Below, in pieces: positions 29,994-38,764 of a stretch of DNA of 64,000 bases. The notes under the pieces are model-generated. The model did not search any database, was not told the origin of the DNA, and was given only the letters and a program-made list of their open reading frames with translations. The stretch comes from CAWFXC01 sp963819735. Lineage in GTDB: Bacteria; Actinomycetota; Acidimicrobiia; IMCC26256; DASPTH01. The position numbers were made by a program, and so were the translations under genes. Where the stretch lies: positions 1-64,000 of the forward strand of contig CAWFXC010000004.1 in the NCBI GenBank assembly GCA_963819735.1, written 5' to 3'. Position 1 is the first letter of the stretch. Each line of letters starts with the position of its first letter.

Positions 29994-30371
29994 GTGAGAC
30001 TCCAGGCGCTGCGCGGCGCGATCACGTGCACCGAAGACTCCAAGGCGGAGATCGACGCCAAGGCTGCGCGTCTGGTGAAGGAGCTGTTCGCGCGCAACGA
30101 GCTCGCCAACGACGACGTCGTGAGCATCATCTTCACCTCCACCCCCGATCTCACCGCTGAGTTCCCGGCCACCGCGGCGCGCGCCGCGCTCGGCCTCGAC
30201 GGCGTCGCGCTGCTCGGGGCCCAGGAGCAGGCGGTCGCCCACGGCACCCCGTTCTGCATCCGCGTCCTGGTCCACTGCTACACGGATCGGTCGCGCGAGG
30301 AGCTCCGCCACGTGTTCCTCGAAGGTGCGCGCGGTCTGCGCACCGATCTCACCGACGACACCGCGGAATAG
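29994..30371 (+). CDS. aroH: Chorismate mutase, AroH type
   Basis: The 125-residue protein matches monofunctional Bacillus-type chorismate mutases: LRGAITCTEDSKAEI at the start, DDVVSIIFTSTPDL, AALGLDGVALLGAQE and PFCIRVLVHCYTD with the active-site arginine. It converts chorismate to prephenate, the substrate of the next gene. GTG 29994 lies 12 bases after the pseudouridine synthase stop. Confidence 0.92.
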   Translation: MRLQALRGAITCTEDSKAEIDAKAARLVKELFARNELANDDVVSIIFTSTPDLTAEFPATAARAALGLDGVALLGAQEQAVAHGTPFCIRVLVHCYTDRSREELRHVFLEGARGLRTDLTDDTAE

Positions 30372-30385
30372 GGCGACGCCGCGTC

Positions 30386-31483
30386 GTGGTCGCACCGCGC
30401 ACGGTCGCGCTCATCGGTACCGGTCTGATCGGTGGCTCGATCGGTCTCGCGCTACGCCGCGACGGCGTCGAGGTGCGCGGCTTCGATCGCGACACCGATC
30501 GTGCCGCGCGCGCCAAGGCGCTCGGCGCGGTCGACTCCCTGGCCGCGACGGTCGCGGAGGCGGTCACCGGCGTCGACCTCGTGGTGGTGGCGGTTCCGGT
30601 CGGCCACGTCGCCGAGGTGGTGGTGGAAGCGCTCGACGCCGGCGCCGCGCTCGTGACCGACGTCGGTTCGGTGAAGGCGCCGGTCGTCGACGCGGTCGAC
30701 GCAGTGCGCCCGGCGCTCGCCGGTCGCTTCGTCGGCGGTCATCCGATGGCGGGTTCGGAGCAGGAAGGCCTCGACGGCGCCAATCCCGATCTGTTCGTCG
30801 GCGCGACCTGGGTGCTCACGCCCACTGGGCGCACGGACCCGCACGCGTTCGCCGAGGTCCGGTCGTGGGTCGCGCAGTTCGGGGCCGAACCGATCGCGGT
30901 CGCGCCCGAGCTGCACGACGCGCTGGTGGCGGTCGTGAGTCACGTGCCCCAGCTCGCGGCCTCCACCCTCATGAACGTCGCCAGCGCGGGGAACGAGGAG
31001 CACGCGGTGATGTTGCGGTTGGCTGCGGGTGGGTTCCGCGACATGACCCGCATCGCGTCGAGCCATCCCGCGATCTGGCCCGACATCTGCCTGGCCAATC
31101 GCGACGCCATCGTCGAGGCCCTCGACCGCTACGTCGACGAGCTGGGGCGGGTCCGGGCCATCGTCGCCGGTGGTGAGCGCGACGCACTGCTCGAGTTGCT
31201 GGAGCAGGCCCGTTCGGCGCGGCGCAACCTCCCCGTCGGCATTCCGTCCGACGGGACGCTCTACGAGCTGCGCATCCCGGTGCTCGACCGCGAGGGTGTG
31301 ATCGCCGAGGTCGCGACGCTGGCCGCGCGCTTCGGGGTGAACATCTCCGACCTCGAGATCGCGCACTCGATCGAAGGCCGTAGCGGTGTGCTGGTCCTCG
31401 TCGTCGCCCCGACCGGGCTCGACGCGTTCGAGGAGTCGCTCATCGAGCACGGCTACCACGTCGCTCGGACGCCGCTGCCGTGA
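30386..31483 (+). CDS. tyrA: Prephenate dehydrogenase with ACT domain
   Basis: The 365-residue protein has an NAD(P)-binding start VALIGTGLIGGSIGLALRRDG, the prephenate-site GGHPMAGSEQEGLDGA with the catalytic His region, and a C-terminal ACT domain (from about 290, LYELRIPVLDREGVIAEVAT), which usually gives tyrosine feedback control. It makes 4-hydroxyphenylpyruvate for tyrosine. The operon order aroH-tyrA-aroA places three steps around chorismate together. Its last four bases overlap aroA. Confidence 0.92.
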   Translation: MVAPRTVALIGTGLIGGSIGLALRRDGVEVRGFDRDTDRAARAKALGAVDSLAATVAEAVTGVDLVVVAVPVGHVAEVVVEALDAGAALVTDVGSVKAPVVDAVDAVRPALAGRFVGGHPMAGSEQEGLDGANPDLFVGATWVLTPTGRTDPHAFAEVRSWVAQFGAEPIAVAPELHDALVAVVSHVPQLAASTLMNVASAGNEEHAVMLRLAAGGFRDMTRIASSHPAIWPDICLANRDAIVEALDRYVDELGRVRAIVAGGERDALLELLEQARSARRNLPVGIPSDGTLYELRIPVLDREGVIAEVATLAARFGVNISDLEIAHSIEGRSGVLVLVVAPTGLDAFEESLIEHGYHVARTPLP

Positions 31484-32793
31484 CCGTGCCCACCGAGCTC
31501 GCGGTGCACGGTCGTCGGCCGCTCGTGGGTCGGCTGCGCGTCCCCGGCGACAAGGGCATCTCGCACCGCGCGCTCCTGTTCGCGGCGTTGGCCGACGGTC
31601 GCTCGCACATCGAGGGCCTCGCCGGCGGCGACGACGTGGCCCGCACCCGCGCCGCGCTCGGGCACCTCGGGGTGCCGATCACCGGCGCAGGATCGACGGC
31701 GACCGTCGAGGGCCGGGGGGTCGACGCGCTCACCGAGCCGACCGGCGTCATCGATTGCGGCAACTCGGGCACGAGCATGCGGATGCTCACGGGTCTGCTG
31801 GCCGGCCGCGGGTTCCTCAGCGTGCTCACCGGCGACGCGTCGTTGGTCGAACGGCCGATGCGCCGCGTCGTCGAACCGCTCCGGGTCATGGGCGCCCACG
31901 TCGACGGCCGGGCCGACGGTGCGTACGCGCCCCTCGTCGTGCGCGGCGGGGGACTGGTGGGTTGTGCGCACGAGCTCGCGGTGGCCAGCGCGCAGGTGAA
32001 GACCGCGTTGATCCTGGCCGGGCTCCAAGCCGACGGCAGCACGACGGTCGTCGAGCCTTCGTCCAGCCGCGATCACACCGAGCGCATGCTCGACGCGCTC
32101 GGCGCGCCGATCACCCGGGTCGACGGCCACGCCGTGCGCGTCTCCCGGGGCGCGCCCTCGTCGTTCGCGCTCGACGTGCCCGGCGACCCGTCGTCGGCCG
32201 CGTTCTGGGCGGTGGCGGCCGCGATCACCCCGGGCTCCGAGCTCGTGCTCGAAGCGGTGTGTCTCAATCCCACCCGCATCGCGTTCGTCGACGTGCTGCG
32301 CCGCATGGGGGCGTGTATCGAGGTCGACGTGCGCGCGACACGGGTGGGGGAGCCGGTGGGGGAGCTGCGCGTCACCGCCGGCCCGTTGACCGCCACCACC
32401 GTCGCCGGCGACGAGATCCCCTGGGTGATCGACGAGATCCCGGTGCTCGCGGTGGCCGCCGCGTTCGCCGAGGGTGTCACCGAGTTCCGCGACGCCGCCG
32501 AGTTGCGGGTGAAGGAGAGCGACCGCATCGCCACCGTGGCCGAGCTGCTCACCGCGTTGGGGGTCGGGGTGGAGACGAGCGCCGACGGCATCGCGGTCCG
32601 CGGCGGGCACCCGCGCGCGGCCCGGCTCGAGAGCCACGGCGATCACCGCATCGCGATGGCCGGCGCGGTCGCCGCCAACGCGATCGACGGCGAGTCGGTC
32701 GTCGGCCAGTGGGCCGCGGTGGCGAGCTCCTATCCCGAGTTCACCCGCGATCTCGCCGGCCTCACCGGGCTCGCCGCCGACGGGGCCGGCTGA
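31480..32793 (+). CDS. aroA: 3-phosphoshikimate 1-carboxyvinyltransferase (EPSP synthase)
   Basis: The 437-residue protein has both halves of the EPSP synthase fold: PGDKGISHRALLFAALADG with shikimate-binding lysine, IDCGNSGTSMRMLTGLLAG, ASAQVKTALILAGLQADG, RVKESDRIATVAELL and LESHGDHRIAMAGAV. It joins shikimate 3-phosphate with PEP. GTG 31480 overlaps tyrA and its stop overlaps the cmk ATG by one base. The GNSGTS segment carries no obvious change typical of glyphosate insensitivity, though this is a visual check only. Confidence 0.95.
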   Translation: MTVPTELAVHGRRPLVGRLRVPGDKGISHRALLFAALADGRSHIEGLAGGDDVARTRAALGHLGVPITGAGSTATVEGRGVDALTEPTGVIDCGNSGTSMRMLTGLLAGRGFLSVLTGDASLVERPMRRVVEPLRVMGAHVDGRADGAYAPLVVRGGGLVGCAHELAVASAQVKTALILAGLQADGSTTVVEPSSSRDHTERMLDALGAPITRVDGHAVRVSRGAPSSFALDVPGDPSSAAFWAVAAAITPGSELVLEAVCLNPTRIAFVDVLRRMGACIEVDVRATRVGEPVGELRVTAGPLTATTVAGDEIPWVIDEIPVLAVAAAFAEGVTEFRDAAELRVKESDRIATVAELLTALGVGVETSADGIAVRGGHPRAARLESHGDHRIAMAGAVAANAIDGESVVGQWAAVASSYPEFTRDLAGLTGLAADGAG

Positions 32794-33461
32794 TGGCCGC
32801 GCTCGTCGTCGCCATCGACGGCCCGGCCGGCTCCGGGAAGTCGACCGTGTCGCGCGGGGTCGCGCGTGCGCTCGGCCTCCCGATCCTCGACACCGGCGCG
32901 ATGTACCGCGCGGTCACGCTGGCCGCCATGGAGTCCGGTGTCGACCTCAGCGCGGGCGACCTCGTCGCGGCGGTCGCGCGCGCGGCCGACCTCGATCTCG
33001 ACGACGGCCGCGTGCTCCTCGACGGCCGCGACATCTCGGCGACGATCCGCGGCCCGGAGGTCACCGCTGCGGTGTCACAGGTGTCGTCGCACCCGCCCGT
33101 CCGCACCGTGCTGGTCGATCGCCAACGCGAGTGGGTGGCCGGCCACGGCGGTGCAGTGGTCGAAGGCCGCGACATCGGCACGGTGGTGTTCCCCGACGCG
33201 CCGGTCAAGGTGTTCCTCACCGCCCGCGACGATGTCCGGGCCCAGCGGCGTCAGCGCGACGAGGCCGCCGCGGCGCGCGCGGTCGAGGTCGATCACGTGC
33301 GTGAGTCGCTCACCCGACGCGACCGCGCCGACGCCACGCTCGGCCGCGCCACCCGACCCGAGGACGCCGCCGCCGACGCGGTTGTGATCGACACCAGCGA
33401 CCGCGCCGTTGACGACATCATCGACGAGATCGTCGCCCGGGCGCGGGAGGTTGCCTCGTGA
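32793..33461 (+). CDS. cmk: Cytidylate kinase
   Basis: The 222-residue protein phosphorylates CMP and dCMP. The P-loop is AIDGPAGSGKSTVSRG at residues 7-22. DTGAMYRAVTLAA, VEGRDIGTVVFPDAPVKVFL and RDRADATLGRATRPEDA are the substrate and lid segments of the family. It sits between aroA and plsC with one- and four-base overlaps, and der follows later, matching Rv1712-Rv1713. Confidence 0.95.
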   Translation: MAALVVAIDGPAGSGKSTVSRGVARALGLPILDTGAMYRAVTLAAMESGVDLSAGDLVAAVARAADLDLDDGRVLLDGRDISATIRGPEVTAAVSQVSSHPPVRTVLVDRQREWVAGHGGAVVEGRDIGTVVFPDAPVKVFLTARDDVRAQRRQRDEAAAARAVEVDHVRESLTRRDRADATLGRATRPEDAAADAVVIDTSDRAVDDIIDEIVARAREVAS

Positions 33462-34084
33462 CGTTCTACCGATTCGCGCGCGCGGTGGTGCTCAGCGTGT
33501 GCAAGGTCGTGTTCCGCGTGCGCGTCGTCGGCGCCGACCGGGTGCCCACGTCGGGTGCGTACATCGTGGCGCCGTCGCACCGCTCGATCTTCGACATCCC
33601 CTTCGCCGCCTTCATCACCCGCGGTCCGATCCGGTTCCTCGCCAAGGACGACCTGTTCGCGAACCCGCTCGCGGCCAAGTTCCTCGACGCGCTCGGCGCG
33701 GTGAAGGTGGAGCGGGGCACCGCTGATCGGGGTGCGCTCCGCGTCCTCGAAGCGGCGCTGCGGGAGGGGTCGCCGGTGGCCATCTTCCCCGAGGGCACCC
33801 GCAAGCAGGGTTCGGAGATCGCCGAGCTGTTCGACGGCGCCGCGTTCCTGTCGGTGAAGCTCGGCGTGCCCATCGTGCCGGTGGGCATCGGCGGCAGCGA
33901 GCACATCCTCCCCAAGGGAAAGGTGTTCCCGCGCATCCACCGGGTCGCGGTGTCGGTCGGACGGCCGATCGTGCCGCCGGTGCTCGAGGGTCGGGCCCGC
34001 CGTGCCGCCGCGGGCCGGCTCACCGAGGAGCTGCAGCTCGAGCTCCAGCGCTGCTTCGACGACGCCGAGCGCCTGGCTCAATAG
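33458..34084 (+). CDS. plsC: 1-acylglycerol-3-phosphate acyltransferase
   Basis: The 208-residue protein has the acyltransferase motif HRSIFD (HxxxxD, about residues 40-45) and FPEGTRKQGSEIAELFDGAAF (motif III). GVPIVPVGIGG is motif IV. It adds the second acyl chain to make phosphatidic acid on the membrane. GTG 33458 overlaps cmk by four bases. The stop codon lies inside a short tandem repeat. Confidence 0.9.
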   Translation: MTFYRFARAVVLSVCKVVFRVRVVGADRVPTSGAYIVAPSHRSIFDIPFAAFITRGPIRFLAKDDLFANPLAAKFLDALGAVKVERGTADRGALRVLEAALREGSPVAIFPEGTRKQGSEIAELFDGAAFLSVKLGVPIVPVGIGGSEHILPKGKVFPRIHRVAVSVGRPIVPPVLEGRARRAAAGRLTEELQLELQRCFDDAERLAQ

Positions 34085-34117
34085 AGCTGCGCAATAGAGC
34101 CGCGAAATACAGCGGCG
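34079..34117 (+). repeat. 13-base tandem repeat, three diverged copies, at the plsC stop
   Basis: Copies are CAATAGAGCTGCG (34079-34091), CAATAGAGCCGCG (34092-34104) and AAATACAGCGGCG (34105-34117). The TAG stop of plsC is inside the first copy. The array fills the gap to the convergent ispH gene. Function is unknown. It may have spread by replication slippage. Confidence 0.75.
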
Positions 34118-34119
34118 CG

Positions 34120-35202
34120 TCAGGGATTGGCGAGCACGTCCGACGCGTCGACGCGACGGTCGTCGGTGAACGCGCCGGCGGGCGCATCCGGAGCCGCGTC
34201 GGCACCCCGCGGTCCCGCCGCGGGGCCGCCGAGCATCACCGGCGCGATCTGATCGAGGTTGGCCATGAGCTCGCGCAGCTCCCGCGGGGGCGGGAAGTAC
34301 TCGTCCTCGTCGGTGACGTGCACCGGCACCACCCCGTCGCGCGGGGCGAGGCGTGCGATGACTGCCTGCACGAGGTCTTCGGGGGCGCTGGCGCCCGCGG
34401 TGACGCCGACGACCAGGGCGTCGCCCAGCGCGTCGGCGTCGAGCTCTTCCGGTCCGTCGATGCGCAACACCACCGGGCACCCGGCCGCGGTCGCCACCTT
34501 GGCCAGGGCCAACGTGTTCGACGAGTTGGCGCTGCCGATCACCACGATGGCGTCGGCTTCCACCGCGATGGCCTGCAGCGCGGCCTGCCGGTTGGTGGTG
34601 GCGAAGCACAGGTCGCCGCGCGCCGCGGTCCAGAGGTCGGGGAACTGCTCCCGGGTGCGGTCCATGATCCCCTCCCAGTCGTGCATGGAGAGAGTGGTCT
34701 GGGCCAGCAGCGCCACCCGCGACGGATCGTCGATGGTGGGGAGCACCCGTTGGAGGTCGGCGTCGTCCTCCACCAGGCGGATCGCATCGGGGGCGACGGC
34801 CAGCGTGCCCGACGCCTCGTCGTGCCCGCGGTGGCCCACGTAGAGCACGGTGAACCCCTTGCCCGCCCGGACCTTGGCTTCGTGGTGCACCTTGGTGACC
34901 AGGGGGCAGACCGCGTCGACCACGAACCGACCCCGGTCGCGCGCCGCCACCACCACCTCGGGTGCCGACCCGTGGGCCGAGAGCATGAGCGGGGCGCCGT
35001 CGGGAACGTCGTCGACGCTGTCGACGAAGATCACGCCGAGATCCCGGAAGCGGTCGACCACCAGCCGGTTGTGCACGATCTCGTGGTAGCAGTACACCGG
35101 CGGCTCGAAGAGGCGCACCATCCACGACAACGCCTTGATCGCCATCTCCACCCCGGCGCAGAACCCGCGCGGTTGCGCCAGGAGCACCCGGTCGACGGCC
35201 AT
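34120..35202 (-). CDS. ispH: 4-hydroxy-3-methylbut-2-enyl diphosphate reductase
   Basis: The 360-residue protein performs the last step of the MEP isoprenoid pathway. Three cluster cysteines are visible, in QPRGFCAGVEMAI, VVDAVCPLVTKVHHEA and a third in DLCFATTNRQAA. YCYHEIVHNRLVV and LMLSAHGSAP are substrate segments. Length and start (ATG 35202, MAVDRVLLAQPRG) are normal. A tail of about 35 residues rich in A, G, P and D is extra. It is divergent from the DUF512 gene. Confidence 0.95.
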   Translation of the reverse strand: MAVDRVLLAQPRGFCAGVEMAIKALSWMVRLFEPPVYCYHEIVHNRLVVDRFRDLGVIFVDSVDDVPDGAPLMLSAHGSAPEVVVAARDRGRFVVDAVCPLVTKVHHEAKVRAGKGFTVLYVGHRGHDEASGTLAVAPDAIRLVEDDADLQRVLPTIDDPSRVALLAQTTLSMHDWEGIMDRTREQFPDLWTAARGDLCFATTNRQAALQAIAVEADAIVVIGSANSSNTLALAKVATAAGCPVVLRIDGPEELDADALGDALVVGVTAGASAPEDLVQAVIARLAPRDGVVPVHVTDEDEYFPPPRELRELMANLDQIAPVMLGGPAAGPRGADAAPDAPAGAFTDDRRVDASDVLANP

Positions 35203-35274
35203 CTCCCGAGGGTACCCGGACCCGTCCGATCTCCCGCCCACCGGGTGGGCGCGATGGGCCCGTACACTGGTGCG

Positions 35275-36763
35275 ATGCCGACCGCCCGTGTGGTGGCGGT
35301 CGCGCCCGGCTCGCCGGCTGATGCCGCCGGGCTGCTTCCCGGCGACGAGCTGCTCACGCTCAACGGCGAGATGGTGCGCGACGTCATCCGGTACCAGATC
35401 CAGGCCGATGAGCCCCGTCGTCGAGCTCGAGGTACGCCGCGGCGGCCTCGAGCAACTCGTGCTGGTCGAGAAGGCCGCGGGCGCGTCGCTCGGTCTCGAC
35501 CTCGAGAGCGCGGTGTTCGACCGCGTCCGCACCTGCGACAACCACTGCCCGTTCTGCTTCATCTACCAGTTGCCGAAGGGGATGCGCCCGAGCCTGTCGC
35601 TCAAGGACGACGACTACCGGCTCTCCTTTCTCTACGGCAACTTCACCACGCTCACCCGATTCACCGAGGCCGACCTCGAACGGGTCGTCACCGAGCAGCT
35701 CAGCCCGCTCTACGTGAGCATCCACGCCACCGACCCCGACACCCGCTCGCGACTGCTGCGCAACCGTCGGGGGGCCACCAGCCTGCGCTGGTTGTCGGCG
35801 TTGCTCGACGCCGGCATCGAGGTCCACGGCCAGGTCGTCGTGTGCCCCGGCATCAACGACGGTGATGTGCTCGACGACACGCTGCTCGGCATCCTCGACC
35901 GCTACCCGCGCCTGAGCACCGTCGGCGTCGTCCCGCTCGGCGTGAGCGACTACACCACCGAACCCGAGATGCGCGCCCACACGGTCGCCGAAGCGGCGCG
36001 CGTCCTCGACGTGGTGGCCGAGTGGCAGGCCCGGTTCGTCGACGCGCTCGGCCGCCGCCTGGTGTACGCGGCCGACGAGTACTACCTGCTCGCGGGCCGG
36101 GCGTTTCCTCCGCTCGACGCCTACGACGGCCTCGCGCAGCACGAGAACGGCATCGGCATGGCCAGCGAATTCGCCGAGGAGGTGCGCCGCGCGTTGGCCA
36201 CCGACGGCGACGGCGACTCCGACGCGGCAAGCGGCGCGGCTCAGGACGTGATCGGCACCCGCAGCGGGTTCTTCGCCTGGGTCGACGGCGCGCCCGCCGA
36301 GGGCTACCGCGCGCCCCGCACCGATCGGGTCCCCGCGTCCGCGCCCGGCTCCGCTTCCGCCCCTGTTCGTTTCACCGTTCGGAGTGAGCCGGCGAAGTCC
36401 GGGCCCGTGCCCGTCGCCATCCTCACCGGCGAGTACGGCGCGCAAGTGCTCGGACCGGTCACCGACCAGCTCACCGCGGTCGCGGGCGCTCCGGTCCGTC
36501 TGCTGCCGATCGCCAACCGGTTCTTCGGTGGCAACATCGGCGTCACCGGCCTGCTCACCGGCCCCGACGTCGCGGCTGCGCTCGCCGACCAACCCGCCTC
36601 CGACCGTTACCTGCTGCCCGACGTCGTCCTCTCCAACGGCCGGTTCCTCGACGGCACCACGCCCGCCGACCTCCCGCGGCCGGTCGAGATCGTCGCCACC
36701 GACGGCGCGTCACTCGTACAGGCCGTGCGGTCGTCGTCCGCGCCGGTCCCGGTGCGATCGTGA
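35275..36763 (+). CDS. DUF512 PDZ and radical-SAM-like Fe-S protein, with one-base frameshift
   Basis: The start (MPTARVVAVAPGSPADAAGL, then PGDELLTLNGEMVRDVIRYQ) is a PDZ-like domain. After QADEP the frame shifts, and the family sequence continues as VVELEVRRGGLEQLVLVEKA. Next comes the C-x3-C-x2-C cluster motif in RTCDNHCPFCFIYQLPKGM, then SPLYVSIHATDPDTRSRLLRN and a C-terminal DUF512 domain with RLLPIANRFFGGNIGVTGLL. One C too many at 35413-35416 (GAGCCCCGTCG) explains the break, and both sides are otherwise intact. The radical-SAM-like fold and PDZ suggest an oxidoreductase or maturase, but the reaction is unknown. Its stop overlaps the der GTG. Confidence 0.82.
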
Positions 36764-38094
36764 CCGCCGCCCCGCTGCCCGTCGTCGCCGTCGTCGGCCG
36801 TCCGAATGTGGGCAAGTCCACGTTGGTGAACCGGTTCGTCGGCCGCCGCGACGCGATCGTGGAGGAGAAGCCCGGCGTCACCCGCGACCGCAAGATGCTC
36901 GAAGCCGACTGGAACGGCCGTTCGTTCACCCTCGTCGACACCGGTGGTTGGCTCTCGCCCACCTCGGGCGACGGCGCCGCCGCGCTCGCCCGGCAGGTGA
37001 GCCTGCAAGCGGAGCGCGCGGTCGCCGACGCCGACGTGATCCTCATGGTCGTCGACGTGAACGTCGGCATCACCGAGGAAGACGCCCAGGTCGCCCAGGT
37101 GCTCCAGCGCGCCGACAAGCCGGTGTTGCTGGTGGCGAACAAGGCCGACGACGATCGGCGCGAGCACGAGTCGTGGGCGTTCGCGCGCCTCGGTCTCGGC
37201 GAGCCCCATCCGGTGTCGGCGATCCACGGTCGCGGCAGCGGTGACCTCCTCGACGCGCTGGTCGACGCGCTCCCGGAGATTCCGCCCGAGCCGGAGGAAG
37301 ACCCCGCCGACAAGATCTTCTCGGTGGCAATCGTCGGGCGCCCGAACGTCGGCAAGTCCACGTTGTTCAACCGGATCGTGGGCGACGAGCGCTCCATCGT
37401 GCACGACCTCCCCGGTACCACCCGCGACGCGGTCGACACCGTGGTGCAGACCGACGACGGCCCGCTGCGCTTCGTCGACACCGCGGGAATGCGCCGGCGC
37501 AGCAAGATCGACGAGCCCACCGAGTACTTCAGCCTCGTGCGCGCGCTCCAGGCCGTCGACCGCGCCGATGCCGCGCTGCTCGTGATCGACGCCCACGAGG
37601 GCGTGAGCCATCAGGACCAACGGCTGGCCGAGCGCGTCGATGCTGCCGGCACCGCCATCGTCGTCGTGCTCAACAAGTGGGATCTCCTCGACGCCGAAGG
37701 CCGCGCCACGGCCAAGATCGACGTCGCCGATCGTCTCGCGTTCCTCGCCTACGCACCGGTGCTCACCGTGTCGGCACTCACCGGCAAGATGATGCAGCGG
37801 GTGCTGCCCGCGCTGCGCGAGGCGGAGGAGGCGTACCACAAGCGCGTGCCCACCGCCGCGCTCAACCGCGTGGTGCGCGACGCGCAGGCCAGCCACCCGC
37901 CGCCGGCGTCGAAGCGGCACCGCCCGCGTGTGTTGTACGCGACGCAGGGCGCCAACGACCCGCCCACGTTCACGTTCTTCGCCACCCATGAGCTGCCCCC
38001 CACGTATCTCCGCTACCTCGAGCGGAAGATCCGCGAGGCGTTCGACCTCGGCCCCACGCCGGTGAAGATCAGGGTGCGCCGCCGCAACGGCTGA
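36760..38094 (+). CDS. der: GTPase Der (EngA), ribosome assembly
   Basis: The 444-residue protein has two tandem GTPase domains. G1 motifs are GRPNVGKST near residues 14-22 and again near 193-201. G3 motifs are DTGG and DTAG, G4 motifs are NKAD and NKWD. A C-terminal KH-like domain follows (PTYLRYLERKIREAFDLGPTPVKI). It is needed for 50S subunit assembly. GTG 36760 overlaps the DUF512 gene by four bases. Context matches Rv1713. Confidence 0.96.
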   Translation: MTAAPLPVVAVVGRPNVGKSTLVNRFVGRRDAIVEEKPGVTRDRKMLEADWNGRSFTLVDTGGWLSPTSGDGAAALARQVSLQAERAVADADVILMVVDVNVGITEEDAQVAQVLQRADKPVLLVANKADDDRREHESWAFARLGLGEPHPVSAIHGRGSGDLLDALVDALPEIPPEPEEDPADKIFSVAIVGRPNVGKSTLFNRIVGDERSIVHDLPGTTRDAVDTVVQTDDGPLRFVDTAGMRRRSKIDEPTEYFSLVRALQAVDRADAALLVIDAHEGVSHQDQRLAERVDAAGTAIVVVLNKWDLLDAEGRATAKIDVADRLAFLAYAPVLTVSALTGKMMQRVLPALREAEEAYHKRVPTAALNRVVRDAQASHPPPASKRHRPRVLYATQGANDPPTFTFFATHELPPTYLRYLERKIREAFDLGPTPVKIRVRRRNG

Positions 38095-38111
38095 ACTTCG
38101 CGGAAGTTTCC

Positions 38112-38139
38112 TCAACTCCTCGGCCGATCGAGCCGAAAT
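38112..38139 (+). promoter_or_regulatory. Candidate WhiG/FliA-type promoter before Tad genes
   Basis: TCAA at 38112-38115, a 16-base spacer, then GCCGAAAT at 38132-38139. The known WhiG/FliA sigma consensus is TAAA, 15 or 16 bases, GCCGATAA. The match is two mismatches over the -10 and one over the -35. It lies about 50 bases before the TadE start, with GGGGACCGGAAGAGG between. No sigma-70-like promoter was evident in the same gap. Confidence 0.5.
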
Positions 38140-38191
38140 AGGGGACCGGAAGAGGCATCTAGCCGGTCATCCCCTGGAGTTGGGCACAAAC

Positions 38192-38761
38192 ATGCGTCGT
38201 AGGCAGGATCGGGAGCGCGGTGCCGCGTTGGTCGAGACGGCGATCTTGATCCCCGTCATCCTGATGATCACCTTCGGCCTGATCGAATTCTCGTCGGCGT
38301 ACCAGTCGTCGTCGGTGGCCACGTCAGCTGCTCGTTCGGGAGCGCGTGTCGCGTCGGCGGAAGCCTTGCTCCCGACGTACGCGACCGATGCCGCGGCGGC
38401 CGCGGCCACTGCGCTGCACACCGTGGCGAGCACCGAGCCGCAGGTGATGTGGGTCTACCGCGCGAACTCCAGCGGGTATCCGCAGTCGGGCAACTTCACG
38501 ACCTGCGCGGTGGACTGCATCTCGTACAACTGGATCCCAGGGACGCGCACCTTCGACACCGCGAACCCCGGCGGCAACGGCTGGCTGTACTCGACGCAGC
38601 AAGCCTGTAACTCGAACACCGGGTGGGACTCCGTCGGCGTCTACGTGAAGTTGAAGCACAAGTTCCTCACCCAGCTGTTCGGAGCCGACATCACCCTGGC
38701 CGACCACGCGGTGTTCCGGCTCGAGCCGGCACCGACCCAGCTCTGTCAAAACGGGACGTAG
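38192..38761 (+). CDS. TadE-like pilus assembly protein
   Basis: The 189-residue protein begins RERGAALVETAILIPVILMITFGLIEF, the TadE signature of a positively charged start and a single membrane helix with E near the processing site. A domain exposed outside the cell follows, with four cysteines (CAVDC and others). TadE proteins are minor pseudopilins of Flp/Tad systems. ATG 38192 is chosen. A TTG four codons earlier is also possible after CTGGAG. The next gene starts four bases after its stop. Confidence 0.8.
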   Translation: MRRRQDRERGAALVETAILIPVILMITFGLIEFSSAYQSSSVATSAARSGARVASAEALLPTYATDAAAAAATALHTVASTEPQVMWVYRANSSGYPQSGNFTTCAVDCISYNWIPGTRTFDTANPGGNGWLYSTQQACNSNTGWDSVGVYVKLKHKFLTQLFGADITLADHAVFRLEPAPTQLCQNGT

Positions 38762-38764
38762 GGC

